64,000 bases of DNA from Fibrobacter sp. UBA4375 (GCA_002391195.1 DGRZ01000050.1:432-64431), one strand, 5' to 3'; positions 51,028 through 60,770 are shown, counted from the first letter of the stretch. The notes: generated by a model from the letters alone, not told the origin. Numbers and translations: made by a program.

Positions 51028-52424
51028 CCGAACCTCTTCGTGAACTTCTTGAAGAACCCGCCCACCGCACGAACCGCCCTGAAGAACTTGGAATCTCCGG
51101 AGAAGCGGTCTCGGACCATAGCCACCGTGATGAACACGCCAAAGGAGCCGATGATGATGTTGGAGGCCCACATGGCAAGCTCCGGCGAAATAATCAGGCG
51201 GTCCGCCAGGTTCTCGCCGCCAATCAGGCAAATCCAGTAAATGACAAAGAAGGCGAGACTGTAGAGAATGCCCGTACCGATACCGCCCTTGCGGGCCATG
51301 ATCCCGAGAGGGGCACCGATAAGCACAAAGATGAAACAGGCAAAGGAAGTGCTGAACTTCTTGTGGATTTCAACCAGGTACTGGGCCTGGCGCTTTTCTT
51401 CCACCTCCATACGGCCCCGCAGGCGTTCCGTGGTACGCAGCACGCCCTGCTCCTGAGCTCGAACCCTCGGGAACATCCTGGAGCGGCGCAAGACGTCATC
51501 TTCGATGGCCTTGCGGGAACTGTCGGGAACAATACTGTCGCTTTCAACCAGACGGCACGTAGCCATAAGCGAGGAAAGCCTTGTCTCCTTGGCGTAGTCT
51601 GCCAAAGAATCGTAATTGTGCCTAGCTTCTTCCACAACATCCATCATCATCTCTACAGGCATTTCGCGGTCGCTTCGGTAACTGCGGCTCCGGCGTTCCA
51701 GACGGTCATCTACGTTCTCCATGGCCAGGTCCTGAGAATAGAACCTGATGCGGAAATAGTTTTCGGGATTGTCCGGATCCACCATATGGGTCTCGCCGCT
51801 CCGGAGCTTGAACATGAGGGTCGCCCCGTTGTCCACATAATCAAGAGTGGCACTGTCGGCGTAAACAATACGGGGGGCTCCGCGACGTTCCATTTCGTAC
51901 ACCTGAATCCCGTACAGCGTTCCCGACACCTGGTCGATGCGGCTCACCCACAGTTGCACGTCGGGAAACTGGGTTATCAGGCGGCCTTCGTCGATAAACA
52001 CGTGGGGTTTCTTTCTAGAAACGGCATTCATCAGTTCTACGGAACGGTGGTTCGCCTCGGGCAAAACCCAATTGTTGAACAGCACCATGAGTACCGCTAT
52101 GAGCATGGCCACAAGCATCACCGGGCGCATCAACGACAAAGGGGACATTCCCGCCGCCTTTACCGCCGTAATCTCCTGGTCCCCAGAAAGCCTACCGAAA
52201 GACATGAGGCAGGCCACCAGCACCGCCATGGGGATAGACAGCGAAAGCATCCAGGCCAGGTTCAGCACGAAAATTTCCAGAACCGTAGAAGCCGGGAGCC
52301 CCTTGGAAAGCACATTGTCCAGAATCTTTACCAGAAAGTCCACCACGAACAAAAACGTGATGCCGAAAAGAGCCGCCAAAAAGGGGCCTATCTGCTCTTT
52401 CAAGACATAACGGACTAAAATCAT
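51024..52424 (-). CDS. lptF: LptF/LptG-family LPS export permease
   Basis: The 466-aa partner permease begins MILVRYVLKEQIGPFLAALF and has PASTVLEIFVLNLAWMLSLS, SFGRLSGDQEITAVKAAGMS (the conserved loop) and three C-terminal membrane segments. A longer periplasmic part (about 130-340) explains its greater size. It is first in a tight pair with the gene at 49936. The divergent bamD gene starts 64 bp away, so two envelope-biogenesis promoters share this gap. Confidence 0.88.
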   Translation of the reverse strand: MILVRYVLKEQIGPFLAALFGITFLFVVDFLVKILDNVLSKGLPASTVLEIFVLNLAWMLSLSIPMAVLVACLMSFGRLSGDQEITAVKAAGMSPLSLMRPVMLVAMLIAVLMVLFNNWVLPEANHRSVELMNAVSRKKPHVFIDEGRLITQFPDVQLWVSRIDQVSGTLYGIQVYEMERRGAPRIVYADSATLDYVDNGATLMFKLRSGETHMVDPDNPENYFRIRFYSQDLAMENVDDRLERRSRSYRSDREMPVEMMMDVVEEARHNYDSLADYAKETRLSSLMATCRLVESDSIVPDSSRKAIEDDVLRRSRMFPRVRAQEQGVLRTTERLRGRMEVEEKRQAQYLVEIHKKFSTSFACFIFVLIGAPLGIMARKGGIGTGILYSLAFFVIYWICLIGGENLADRLIISPELAMWASNIIIGSFGVFITVAMVRDRFSGDSKFFRAVRAVGGFFKKFTKRFG

Positions 52425-52488
52425 TTTTCCGGTGAATTTCTTTTTTCTAATTTGATAGCTGAAAATTAGAATTAACCAAAGAAAAAAA

Positions 52489-53337
52489 ATGAACCTTTTT
52501 CAAAAGTCAGCCCCAATACTCTGCCTTTTTGCCCTGGCCATCGGACTTGGCGCGTGCTCCTCGGACCGCGGGAAAGTAAGCCATGCGGAATTCTGCAAGA
52601 ACAAGTACGTAGCGGCCGAAGAACTTTTCAAGAAACAAAAATACGGCAGGGCCCAAGACAAGCTAGAAGAAATCCTCAGCCTCTGTGCGGGCACGGGCTA
52701 TATGGAACAGAGCCAGTTCCTGCTGGCCGAAAGCTATTTCAACCTGGAAGAATGGATTGAAGCCCGTGGCGAGTACGGTTCCTTTGTCTTGAATTTCCCA
52801 GGATCTCCCTTTATCGAGACCGCAGAGTTCCGCAAGGCCATTTCCTCTTTCAACATAGAGTTCAAGGTGGCCCGAGACGAATCCAACACCACCACCGCTA
52901 TGAGGGACTTTGAGCGCTATCTGTCCAACTACCCCGACTCCCCCCTTAGGGATTCCGTCAACTACTATTACGGGCTACTGGTGGAACGTATGGCCGAAAA
53001 GGAATTCCAGACCGCACGACTCTATTACCGCATGGACAAGTACCAGGCCGCCGTCATCTACCTCAAAGAATTCCTGGACACCTACAAGGTGAGCAAGCGC
53101 CGCAAGGACGCCTTCAAGATTATCGTGGATTCTTACATAGAGCTGGACCAGTTCGAGCCCGCCCGCGATTACCTCACCATGATGCGGGGCGAATTCGCGG
53201 GTGACGACGACATGGAAAAGATCTTCAAGAAAAACGAAAAGAATATTGCTAGCGCCGAAAAAGATTTCGAAAAGCGCATGAAAAAAGATTCCAAGAAAAA
53301 GAAAGAAGACAAAGAAGACAAGGAAATGACAAACTAG
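52489..53337 (+). CDS. bamD: Outer-membrane assembly lipoprotein BamD
   Basis: The 282-aa lipoprotein (lipobox GLGAC, Cys23) has TPR units such as AAEELFKKQKYGRAQDKLEE, SQFLLAESYFNLEEWIEA and FLDTYKVSKRRKDAFKII. The order of about five TPRs matches BamD/YfiO, which recruits barrel proteins to BamA. The charged Lys/Glu C-terminal tail is longer than usual. It is followed at 4 bp by a barrel protein gene. Confidence 0.88.
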   Translation: MNLFQKSAPILCLFALAIGLGACSSDRGKVSHAEFCKNKYVAAEELFKKQKYGRAQDKLEEILSLCAGTGYMEQSQFLLAESYFNLEEWIEARGEYGSFVLNFPGSPFIETAEFRKAISSFNIEFKVARDESNTTTAMRDFERYLSNYPDSPLRDSVNYYYGLLVERMAEKEFQTARLYYRMDKYQAAVIYLKEFLDTYKVSKRRKDAFKIIVDSYIELDQFEPARDYLTMMRGEFAGDDDMEKIFKKNEKNIASAEKDFEKRMKKDSKKKKEDKEDKEMTN

Positions 53338-53341
53338 CCTT

Positions 53342-54400
53342 ATGGTTTCCCTTGCAAAAAAGATTCTGTGTCTTGCATTCGTGCTTACGGTAACATCCCT
53401 TGCGGAAACCGAAAACAACACGGACATTCACGACAATTCCAGAATCGCCCTATTTTTGCAGCCGGGGATTTCCTTTCTCAGCTTTGACCAGCGGGAATAC
53501 TTTCAAGACGCCATCGACACCATTCACCACGAATTCTTGACACAGGCCCTAGACAAGCGGGACAGCGCCAATGTGGCCAAGCAAGACTTTCAGAAGGTGA
53601 ATTTCTGTTTCCCGATTTATGCGGGGTTGCAGTTCCAGCTGCGGCAGGACCATTTCGTAAGCATAGGCGCTGGCTTCATATACGACAATGAATCCGTCGT
53701 ACTTGTAGACCAGAACAACCGCTCCCACCACTACAGCTATACCATCCAGGGGTTCCCGCTTTTTCTGGAATACCGGTTCGCCATCCCAGTGAACCTAATG
53801 TCACTCAGTAACGAAAGCCTTTTCAGTATCGCCCTGCGTTGGTACTGGACGCTCCCCCATACCGAAATTTACACCAGCTGGGGCAAGCTTGCCGCAGAAA
53901 CTCCCTTTTACGGTTCCGGATTCGGGCTCAGTATCGGCTACCTGCTGTTCAACTGGAAAAGCCTGTACGTTTATGGCGACCTGGGTTACAGCTACATTTC
54001 GGTCAAGTCCAAGAAACAGTATGCCGACATCGTGCCAGACGGCCCCGAAGAAAAGGCCAAATGGAACATCGGCGGAATCCAACTGCAAATCCGTGTAAGC
54101 TTTGGTGCCTGGAACAGGCCCGAAGTCATTGAGGACAGCACGGCTACGACGGACAGCACCGTTGTTGCAGGGGATAGCAGCTCCGCCGCACAAGAAGGCA
54201 CAACCGCAGGCAAGGAAAGCGCAACCATTGTTACAAAGGACAGCGCCGTCGCACCTTCAAACGCCGAAAAACAGGCGCCTGCTCCAGAAGCAAAGCAACC
54301 CGCAGGCGAACCCGCAAAAGAGAGCGATCAAGCCGCTCCACCCGCAAGCAAAAAAAGTGAACAGCCTGCACGCCCAAGCGCCGAAGCACGGCCGGAGTAG
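53342..54400 (+). CDS. Outer-membrane beta-barrel-like protein with Ala/Pro-rich tail
   Basis: The 352-aa protein has a signal peptide (about 1-22, ends SLA), then about 240 residues of alternating strands (FVSIGAGFIYDN, LSIGYLLFNWKSLYVYGD, GGIQLQIRVSFG). A C-terminal tail of about 90 residues is rich in Ala, Pro, Ser, Thr and Glu. The tail resembles the linker in the protein at 41645. The gene lies between bamD and a PHP gene in one tight operon. Role unknown. Confidence 0.6.
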   Translation: MVSLAKKILCLAFVLTVTSLAETENNTDIHDNSRIALFLQPGISFLSFDQREYFQDAIDTIHHEFLTQALDKRDSANVAKQDFQKVNFCFPIYAGLQFQLRQDHFVSIGAGFIYDNESVVLVDQNNRSHHYSYTIQGFPLFLEYRFAIPVNLMSLSNESLFSIALRWYWTLPHTEIYTSWGKLAAETPFYGSGFGLSIGYLLFNWKSLYVYGDLGYSYISVKSKKQYADIVPDGPEEKAKWNIGGIQLQIRVSFGAWNRPEVIEDSTATTDSTVVAGDSSSAAQEGTTAGKESATIVTKDSAVAPSNAEKQAPAPEAKQPAGEPAKESDQAAPPASKKSEQPARPSAEARPE

Positions 54401-54403
54401 GCC

Positions 54404-55978
54404 ATGAGCATACTGCCCGGCGAAAAGCTCCGCTACGCGGAAACACACTTCAAGTTCAGGTTGCCCTGGTCCCTGCTGTACAGGCCCTGGCCCGAAATTT
54501 TCACGGACGCACCGTTCCAGTTTGTGCCGGGCAAAACGCCCCTACTCTGGATTGTGGTGCGTGACGCCCACCGGTTTCCCGCCACCGTCAAGAGCCTTGA
54601 AATTTCAATCCGGCGCCTAGACGAAAACTGCCCCGACGAAACCCGGCGTTTTGACAACCTAGACCTGAAAGCGGATCAGCCTTTCCACTTTTTCCCCGTA
54701 GGAATCGGTGCGCTGGAACCCGGCCTCTACGAGATTTTCCCGAAGGTCGTTGCGTGTCGCAACGGCAAAGAACGGACCTTCCAGCGCTGGAACTTTCCGG
54801 GTCTGAAACCCTCACCATTGAAGATCCAGATTCTGCGGCACGAGCTTCCCAAACCCGAAGGATATGCCGCCGGAGAAATGCACTGCCACACCTACTACTC
54901 GGCAGACCATGTGGAATACGGAGCAAGTCCCGCCGTGATGCAGCAGGCGGCAGAAGCCGTAGGACTCGACTTCGTGAACTTTACGGACCACGCCTACGAT
55001 TTCGCCTTCACCGTCGAGGATTACACCAAAGAAGCTCCTTCGGCATCGGCGCGTTTCCAGAACCTGAAAGACGAAATCGCTGCACTCCCCGCAAAGCCGC
55101 TCCTCATCGCCGGCGAAGAAATCTCCGCAGGCAACAGCAAGGGCGAAAACGTACACATGACCGCCCTCGGACCCGACGCCTACCTGCCTGGCCTCGGCGA
55201 CTGCGGCCGTTACTGGCTTTCCAACAGGCCCACGCTCCCCATCGGGCGCATCCTCGAAATGACGGACGCTCCCTGCTTTGCCGCACACCCCCTGCAACAA
55301 ATGGGCTTGCTTGAAAAATTCATCTTCCGGCGCGGCTACTGGAAAACCGCAGACCTGCACCTAGACGCAAAGCACCCCGTTCGCGGCATCCAGTTCTGGA
55401 ACGGTATCCGCGACGAAGGATTTAAGCTGGGTCGCGCCTGGTGGATCGACGAACTGGGCAAAGGAAACTTCCTACTCCCCATCGGCGGAAACGACGCCCA
55501 CGGCGACCTGAACGACACCACCTTCGTGCGCCTGCCGCTTTTCTCCCTGGGGAACAACCGCCACCACGTCTTCGGACGGGTACGGACTGTTATTAAATTC
55601 GGAATTCGGAATTCGGAATTCGGAGTTATGGAAGGGGAAACCACACCTGAAGCCCTGAAACGTGCCTTCGCAGGCGACAACTGTTACATCACCGACGGAC
55701 CCGCCCTCTGGTGGGATCGCGAGGTCGACACCGTAAAGTTCCACGCCCAGAGTACCCAAGACCTGGGCGGCGGATTCCGTTACATACGCATCTATGGCCG
55801 CCGCATCCTTGCAGGCGGCAAGTGGGCCGCCAAAGAAGAAATTTGCCCCGAAAGCCTCGTGGCCGCAAGCCAGAACGAGACCATCACGGTCCACAGTTCA
55901 GGCTACGCCTACCTGCGGGCCGAATGCGAAACCGCCACGGGCCGTTTCGCCATGACTTCGGCAGCAGCCGTTTCTTAA
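54404..55978 (+). CDS. PHP-domain metallohydrolase (CehA/McbA-like) with in-frame heptamer insertion
   Basis: The 524-aa protein has an N-terminal beta-sandwich-like part (about 1-145) and a PHP domain: GEMHCHTYYSADHVEYGA, VNFTDHAYDF, LIAGEEIS, and PIGGNDAHGDLND later on. These are the expected metal ligands. The family hydrolyses phosphate or carbamate esters; the substrate is unknown. The stretch IKFGIRNSEFGVM at about residues 398-410 is encoded by GGAATTC repeats and appears to be an insertion that keeps the frame. The start lies 3 bp behind the upstream stop, so it is part of the bamD operon. Confidence 0.8.
   Translation: MSILPGEKLRYAETHFKFRLPWSLLYRPWPEIFTDAPFQFVPGKTPLLWIVVRDAHRFPATVKSLEISIRRLDENCPDETRRFDNLDLKADQPFHFFPVGIGALEPGLYEIFPKVVACRNGKERTFQRWNFPGLKPSPLKIQILRHELPKPEGYAAGEMHCHTYYSADHVEYGASPAVMQQAAEAVGLDFVNFTDHAYDFAFTVEDYTKEAPSASARFQNLKDEIAALPAKPLLIAGEEISAGNSKGENVHMTALGPDAYLPGLGDCGRYWLSNRPTLPIGRILEMTDAPCFAAHPLQQMGLLEKFIFRRGYWKTADLHLDAKHPVRGIQFWNGIRDEGFKLGRAWWIDELGKGNFLLPIGGNDAHGDLNDTTFVRLPLFSLGNNRHHVFGRVRTVIKFGIRNSEFGVMEGETTPEALKRAFAGDNCYITDGPALWWDREVDTVKFHAQSTQDLGGGFRYIRIYGRRILAGGKWAAKEEICPESLVAASQNETITVHSSGYAYLRAECETATGRFAMTSAAAVS
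55594..55628. repeat. Heptamer repeats (GGAATTC) inside the PHP gene
   Basis: Three perfect GGAATTC units (55601-55621) follow a partial unit and are followed by GGAGTTA. The total keeps the reading frame open. Confidence 0.8.
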
Positions 55979-55984
55979 AACAAA

Positions 55985-56022
55985 AAGCCCAACCTATCAT
56001 CATGGCCGGGCTTCTTTTTTTT
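55985..56022. terminator. Rho-independent terminator between convergent genes
   Basis: AAGCCC and GGGCTT arms with a long loop are followed by CTTTTTTTT, 6 bp after the PHP stop. Confidence 0.7.
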
Positions 56023-56031
56023 GCGTAGCAA

Positions 56032-57207
56032 TTACAGGCTGGCGTGTGCGGCAATCTTGTAAATTGCAGTAACGTCAGCAGCCTTGAGCGGCACGAATCC
56101 CCAGCCGTCGCCCGGGTTCAGCTTTTCCACCATCTTCGGGATGTCTTCTTCCTTCGCGCCAAGTTCAGCGAAGTTGATGGGCATGCCGATAGAATGCAAG
56201 AACCGGCGGAAAGCCTTGATGCCTTCGAGCGCCGTAGCCTTCGGGTTCTCGAAGTTCATCTGACAGCCGAACACGCGGGTCGCCATCTGGGCAAAGCGCA
56301 TCACGTTGTGGTCTACCACGTATTCCATCCAGGAGGGCATAATCACAGCGAGGCCCGCGCCATGGGCGCAGTCGTAAAGCGCCGAAAGTTCGTGCTCGAT
56401 GGCGTGGCTGTTCCAGTCCTGACTGCGCCCGCAGCCCACAACGCCGTTGTGGGCTACCGTCCCCGCCCACATGATGTTGGCACGCACCTGGTAGTTGGCG
56501 GGGTCGGCAATGGCGCGCGGGCCCTCCTTCACCATCGTCAAAAGTACAGCTTCGCACAGGCGGTCGGTAATTTCCACTTCGAGCGTGTTCGTGAAGTAGC
56601 GTTCAAAGACGTGCGCCATGATGTCGGTAATGCCGCAGGCCGTCTGGTAGGCAGGCAGCGTGCAAAGGAGCGCCGGATTCTGCACCGCAAACTTCGGGCG
56701 AATGTGCTCGCTGCTCGCGCCGCGCTTGAGCATGCCATCTTCCTTAGTCACCACGGAGTCGCCGCTGCCCTCGGAACCGGCAGCCGCAATCGTCTGCACC
56801 ACGCCAATCGGGAGCGCTGCCGCCGCCGAGGCCTTGCCCTCGTAAAAATCCCAGAAATCGCCCTTATAAGGAACACCCATCGCGATAGCCTTGGAGCTGT
56901 CAATCGTAGAGCCGCCGCCCACCGCAAGGATAAAGTCAATGCCGTTCTGGCGGACAATCTCGATGCCCTTGTACACGAGCGAATCGTGCGGGTTCGGCTT
57001 CACGCCGCCAAGTTCCACATGCGGGATACCAGCCGCATCCAGGCTCGCCTTCACGCGGTCGATGAGCCCCGAACGCACCGCAGAGCCACCACCGTAATGG
57101 ATCAGCACCTTCGTGCCGCCATACTTTTTCACGAGCGCACCGCATTCATTTTCGCGGTTCATGCCAAATACGAATTCTGTGGGACTGTAGAAGTTGAAAT
57201 TATCCAT
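56032..57207 (-). CDS. Iron-containing alcohol dehydrogenase (butanol dehydrogenase-like)
   Basis: The 391-aa group III enzyme has the coenzyme-binding segment FILAVGGGSTIDSSKAIA (about 96-113). Its iron ligands lie in AYQTACGITDIMAHVFERYF, with Asp and His, and in the GRSQDWNSHAIEHELSALYD and CAHGAGLAVIMPSWM segments. It reduces aldehydes to alcohols with NAD(P)H; BdhA/YqhD-like enzymes accept butanal and longer aldehydes. Length is normal. It is monocistronic with a terminator on the far side. Confidence 0.92.
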   Translation of the reverse strand: MDNFNFYSPTEFVFGMNRENECGALVKKYGGTKVLIHYGGGSAVRSGLIDRVKASLDAAGIPHVELGGVKPNPHDSLVYKGIEIVRQNGIDFILAVGGGSTIDSSKAIAMGVPYKGDFWDFYEGKASAAAALPIGVVQTIAAAGSEGSGDSVVTKEDGMLKRGASSEHIRPKFAVQNPALLCTLPAYQTACGITDIMAHVFERYFTNTLEVEITDRLCEAVLLTMVKEGPRAIADPANYQVRANIMWAGTVAHNGVVGCGRSQDWNSHAIEHELSALYDCAHGAGLAVIMPSWMEYVVDHNVMRFAQMATRVFGCQMNFENPKATALEGIKAFRRFLHSIGMPINFAELGAKEEDIPKMVEKLNPGDGWGFVPLKAADVTAIYKIAAHASL

Positions 57208-57370
57208 GTTTTCCTCTTCGTTTTTAATAATAATACAATGATTCCATGGTCAAAGTTGCCGTTTTTGGCCAAAATTCGTGTACAAAAAGAACCAAACCTT
57301 GACAAAATCCCCATAATTTTCTCTATTTTGGCACCGAATTTTTATGTTTAACCCTTAACGGAGAATCAAT

Positions 57371-57466
57371 ATGCCTTGCGGAAAGAAAAGAAAGCGCAGG
57401 AAGATTGCGACTCACAAGCGCAAAAAGCGTCGTCGTCGTGACCGTCACAAAAAGAAACTTCGCTAA
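57371..57466 (+). CDS. AURKAIP1/COX24-type mini ribosomal protein (bS22-like), 31 aa
   Basis: This very short gene encodes an extremely basic peptide starting MPCGKKRKRRKIATHKRKKR and ending HKKKLR. It matches the bacterial family named AURKAIP1/COX24 domain, the counterpart of mitochondrial mS38 and mycobacterial bS22. It is expected to lie near the decoding side of the small subunit. The ribosome site GGAG at 57360-57363 and a terminator at 57492 make it a single-gene transcript. Confidence 0.85.
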   Translation: MPCGKKRKRRKIATHKRKKRRRRDRHKKKLR

Positions 57467-57491
57467 TCCGTTAGCATTTTTGTGATTTCCT

Positions 57492-57523
57492 AAAAACGGG
57501 GTGCCAACACACTCCGTTTTTTC
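57492..57523 (+). terminator. Rho-independent terminator
   Basis: AAAACGGGGTG and CACTCCGTTTT form a stem followed by TT, 25 bp after the mini ribosomal gene. Confidence 0.75.
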
Positions 57524-57560
57524 GTGTAACCCGACACCGTCACGGAGCCGAAAAACCCGA

Positions 57561-59702
57561 ATGCAGATCCAGGGAACCATCAAGAACGTCACCTACCAGA
57601 ACCCGGCCAACGGCTTTACCGTGCTGAAGGTGGTGCTTTCTGATACGGGCAAGGTGGCGGTAGTCACCGGGAACTTTCCTGCACTCACTCCGGGCGAGAA
57701 CCTGCGGCTAGACGGCGAATGGGGCCGCCACCCCAAGTTCGGCGAGCAGTTCAAGGCTTCGGGCTTTGAAATCCTGAAAACGGGCGACGGCAACCTGCGG
57801 GACTACCTAGCCAGCGGGCTATTCCGGGGCATCGGGCCCAAGACCGCCGAGCGCCTGGTGGAGGCCTTTGGAGACACCCTGCCAGAGGTGCTGGACAACC
57901 ACCCCGAAAGGCTCTCCGAGGTAAAAATCAAGGGTATCACTCCCAAGAAGATGGCGGAGTTTTTGGCCAGCTGGCAAGAGGCCCGCCTGAGTCGCGAAAC
58001 CATGCTGTTCCTGTACAGCCACGGCATCGTGGGCAGCACCGCCAAGCGGCTGTGGAGCACCTACGGCGAAGACACCATCCCAAAGATCAAGGAGAACCCC
58101 TACCTGCTCTGCGAAGAGGTGTGGGGTATCGGGTTTGCAAGCGCCGACGAAATTGCCATGAAGCTGGGCCTACCGAAGGACAGCCCCATGCGGTTCCAGG
58201 CGGCACTGCTCTACTCCCTGCAGGAATCGTCCTTCAACGAAGGTCACGTGTACCTGCCCAAGGACGCCCTGCTGGACCGCACCCTCAAGAACCTGCGGAT
58301 AGACAACTTTGACGACGACGCGGTTCAAATTCTGATGGAGCAGTTCGAAGGCCTGTGCAAGAACGGGCGCATTACCCGCGTAGGCGACGACTGCTTTTAC
58401 CCGCCCCTGTTCCGGGCCGAAGACTCCGTGGCACGGAACATCGCGCTGCGGCTACAGCGAAACACGCTCCCCACCGAAGGTTTCGAGCAGTACCTGGTGA
58501 GCTGGGAGCGGGAACACAAGTTCAGTTTCGACCCGGTGCAAAGGCAGGCCATCGAGATGGCGCTGTCCCACAAGTTCTCCATCGTCACAGGCGGCCCGGG
58601 TACCGGCAAGACTTCCATACTCAAGGGAATCCTGCATCTTGCAAACCAAATGGGCGAATCCGTGCTGCTGGCAGCCCCAACGGGCCGTGCCGCCAAGCGT
58701 ATGGAAAGCCTCTGCGGAGTGCCCGCAAAAACGCTGCACCGCCTTCTGGAAATGGACCCCGTGTCCAAGAAGTTCAACAGGAACGTAGGCAACCAGCTGC
58801 ACTGCGACCTCTTGATTGTAGATGAATTCAGCATGGTGGACACCTGGCTTGCATCGTCGCTGCTAGAAGCTGTCAGCCTTCGGGCGCGAATCCTCTTGGT
58901 AGGGGACGCCGACCAGCTGCCTAGCGTAGGTCCGGGCAACGTGCTGAACGACCTGCTGCAATGTCCGAAAATTCCGAGCGTGCGTCTGCAGCACATATTC
59001 CGGCAGGCCAGCGGCAACGACATCGCCGACAAGGCGGCCAAAATCAACCAGGGCATCATGCCTTCGCCTATCGACGGGCCCAACTTCCACTTTATGCCCT
59101 ACGAGACACCCGAAGAGGCCCTGGGCATATTGCAGCAACTGGTCACCACCGGCGTGCGCTCCAAGCTGGACATCGACCTGAAAAGCGACCTGCAGATTCT
59201 AGCCCCCATGCGCAAGGGCCCGCTGGGCGTTTTCGAGCTGAACCAGTTCCTGCAAAGGCTCATGAATGGCAGCGCCCAGAAATTCAAGATAGGCGGCACC
59301 GAATGGGGTGCGGGCGACCGGGTGATGCAGACCACCAACAACTACGACAAGAACGTGTTCAACGGCGACGTGGGCATTGTCTTCAACGTCAAAAAGGACA
59401 AGTCCGCCATGACGGTCTTTTTCGACGACAAGACGGTGGATTACGAAGGAGACGAAATCGAGGACCTGCAGCTGGCCTACGCCTGCACCATCCACAAGAG
59501 CCAGGGCAGCGAATACCCCGCCGTCATCGTGATTCTCGATTCCAGCCACTACGTAATGCTCCAGCGGAACCTGCTTTATACGGCCATCACCCGCGCGAAA
59601 GGACACGTGTGGGTACTCTCCGCACCCGGAGCGTTCCACCAGGCTGTACGCAACAACCGCAGCACCCGGCGGTACACGAGGTTAAAAGAGAGATTGGGGT
59701 AA
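57561..59702 (+). CDS. recD2: RecD2-family ATP-dependent DNA helicase
   Basis: About 713 aa. The N-terminal OB-like and HhH regions (GIGPKTAERLVEAFG, GITPKKMAEFL) are typical of RecD2, the RecBC-independent 5'-3' helicase. Motor motifs include VTGGPGTGKTSILKGIL (Walker A), LIVDEFSMVDTWL (Walker B), VGDADQLPSVGPG, LQHIFRQA and ACTIHKSQGSEYP. All appear intact. The ATG at 57561 is chosen; an in-frame ATG at 57501 would overlap the terminator. Confidence 0.93.
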   Translation: MQIQGTIKNVTYQNPANGFTVLKVVLSDTGKVAVVTGNFPALTPGENLRLDGEWGRHPKFGEQFKASGFEILKTGDGNLRDYLASGLFRGIGPKTAERLVEAFGDTLPEVLDNHPERLSEVKIKGITPKKMAEFLASWQEARLSRETMLFLYSHGIVGSTAKRLWSTYGEDTIPKIKENPYLLCEEVWGIGFASADEIAMKLGLPKDSPMRFQAALLYSLQESSFNEGHVYLPKDALLDRTLKNLRIDNFDDDAVQILMEQFEGLCKNGRITRVGDDCFYPPLFRAEDSVARNIALRLQRNTLPTEGFEQYLVSWEREHKFSFDPVQRQAIEMALSHKFSIVTGGPGTGKTSILKGILHLANQMGESVLLAAPTGRAAKRMESLCGVPAKTLHRLLEMDPVSKKFNRNVGNQLHCDLLIVDEFSMVDTWLASSLLEAVSLRARILLVGDADQLPSVGPGNVLNDLLQCPKIPSVRLQHIFRQASGNDIADKAAKINQGIMPSPIDGPNFHFMPYETPEEALGILQQLVTTGVRSKLDIDLKSDLQILAPMRKGPLGVFELNQFLQRLMNGSAQKFKIGGTEWGAGDRVMQTTNNYDKNVFNGDVGIVFNVKKDKSAMTVFFDDKTVDYEGDEIEDLQLAYACTIHKSQGSEYPAVIVILDSSHYVMLQRNLLYTAITRAKGHVWVLSAPGAFHQAVRNNRSTRRYTRLKERLG

Positions 59703-59762
59703 AAAAGGCCCTAAACTCTTTAGACTTCACTCAATTTTTCTTCTATTGCTATATTTTTTTTC

Positions 59763-60770
59763 ATGAAGTTCAAGCCTATCAAGCAGATAAACTGGATGGA
59801 GATGTCCGGCCTTTTGGTCGGTATCTTCTTTACGGTTGCCGTGATGGTGTTCGGGCTTGTGCTCTATACGAAGCTTTTTACCAGCGGAATGATTGGTGTG
59901 GAGGAATACAAGCTCCACAGTACCTTCGACAAGGCCCTGGGTCTTAGGCCCGGCACCCGCGTGCAGATTAGCGGTGTGGACGTGGGGCAGATTTCGGACA
60001 TGAAGATCGAGGGCGACGGCGTCTATATGGAATTCACCCTCCGCAAGCAATTCCAGAACTGGATTACCGACAGCGCCCAGGTGTACGCCATTCGCGACCA
60101 GAACGTGATTTCGGCACGTGTGGTCAACATCGATGTCAAGCGCGGGAAAGGTCGTGTGCTAGAAAACGGGGATTTCTTGCCGCCGGGCAAGGCCCAGGAT
60201 ATCGAGACCGTGCTGGAGACGGCCAACGAACTGCTGGGCCGCGTGAACCAACTTATCGATGCCGCAGACACCCTGGTGGCCATGGCCATGGATACGGGAA
60301 CTACCATCGGCGCCCTGTTCGGTTCCCGTGCCCTCTACGACAACCTGAACCGACAGCTTGTGCGCCTGGACGACATCACTCTCAGCGGAACAAGGGCCAT
60401 TCACAAGGTTTCGGACCTGATGGACACCTTGCAGTTGACCGTTCCGCCCCTCGTGAGCCGGATGGACAACGTGATGAGTAACGTCTCCGGCATGATGGAC
60501 GATGTTTCGGGCATGATGACGGAACTGAAACCCCTGCCCGGAAAGGTGGACGGGCTCATGGGCAAGCTTGAAGGAACGGTGGAACGCGCCGACAACATGA
60601 TTACCGAACTCGGGAAAATTACCATCGGACTTTCGGACTTCATGGAATCTACGGAACAGACCCTGGAAAATGCGGACGAACTGATGGAAGGCATTTCCAA
60701 CATGTGGATTATCAACCGGAACATGCCTAACCGCGACAGCATTCCCTACATGGTGGAGACCCTATGGTAA
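59763..60770 (+). CDS. MlaD/MCE-family lipid-transport protein
   Basis: The 335-aa protein has one N-terminal transmembrane segment (about 17-40), then the MCE domain (FDKALGLRPGTRVQISGVDV and GQISDMKIEGDG). A long helical C-terminal part follows (repeating MMDDVSGMMTELKPLPGKV-like coils). Such proteins form hexameric rings that carry phospholipids between membranes together with an MlaE/MlaF transporter, which is not in this window. Its stop overlaps the next gene by 7 bp. Confidence 0.88.
   Translation: MKFKPIKQINWMEMSGLLVGIFFTVAVMVFGLVLYTKLFTSGMIGVEEYKLHSTFDKALGLRPGTRVQISGVDVGQISDMKIEGDGVYMEFTLRKQFQNWITDSAQVYAIRDQNVISARVVNIDVKRGKGRVLENGDFLPPGKAQDIETVLETANELLGRVNQLIDAADTLVAMAMDTGTTIGALFGSRALYDNLNRQLVRLDDITLSGTRAIHKVSDLMDTLQLTVPPLVSRMDNVMSNVSGMMDDVSGMMTELKPLPGKVDGLMGKLEGTVERADNMITELGKITIGLSDFMESTEQTLENADELMEGISNMWIINRNMPNRDSIPYMVETLW

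Noticed and set aside
56044..57351. Plus-strand open frame of 435 codons opposite the alcohol dehydrogenase
   Set aside because: Antisense to a well-conserved enzyme; composition and lack of motifs mark it as a shadow.
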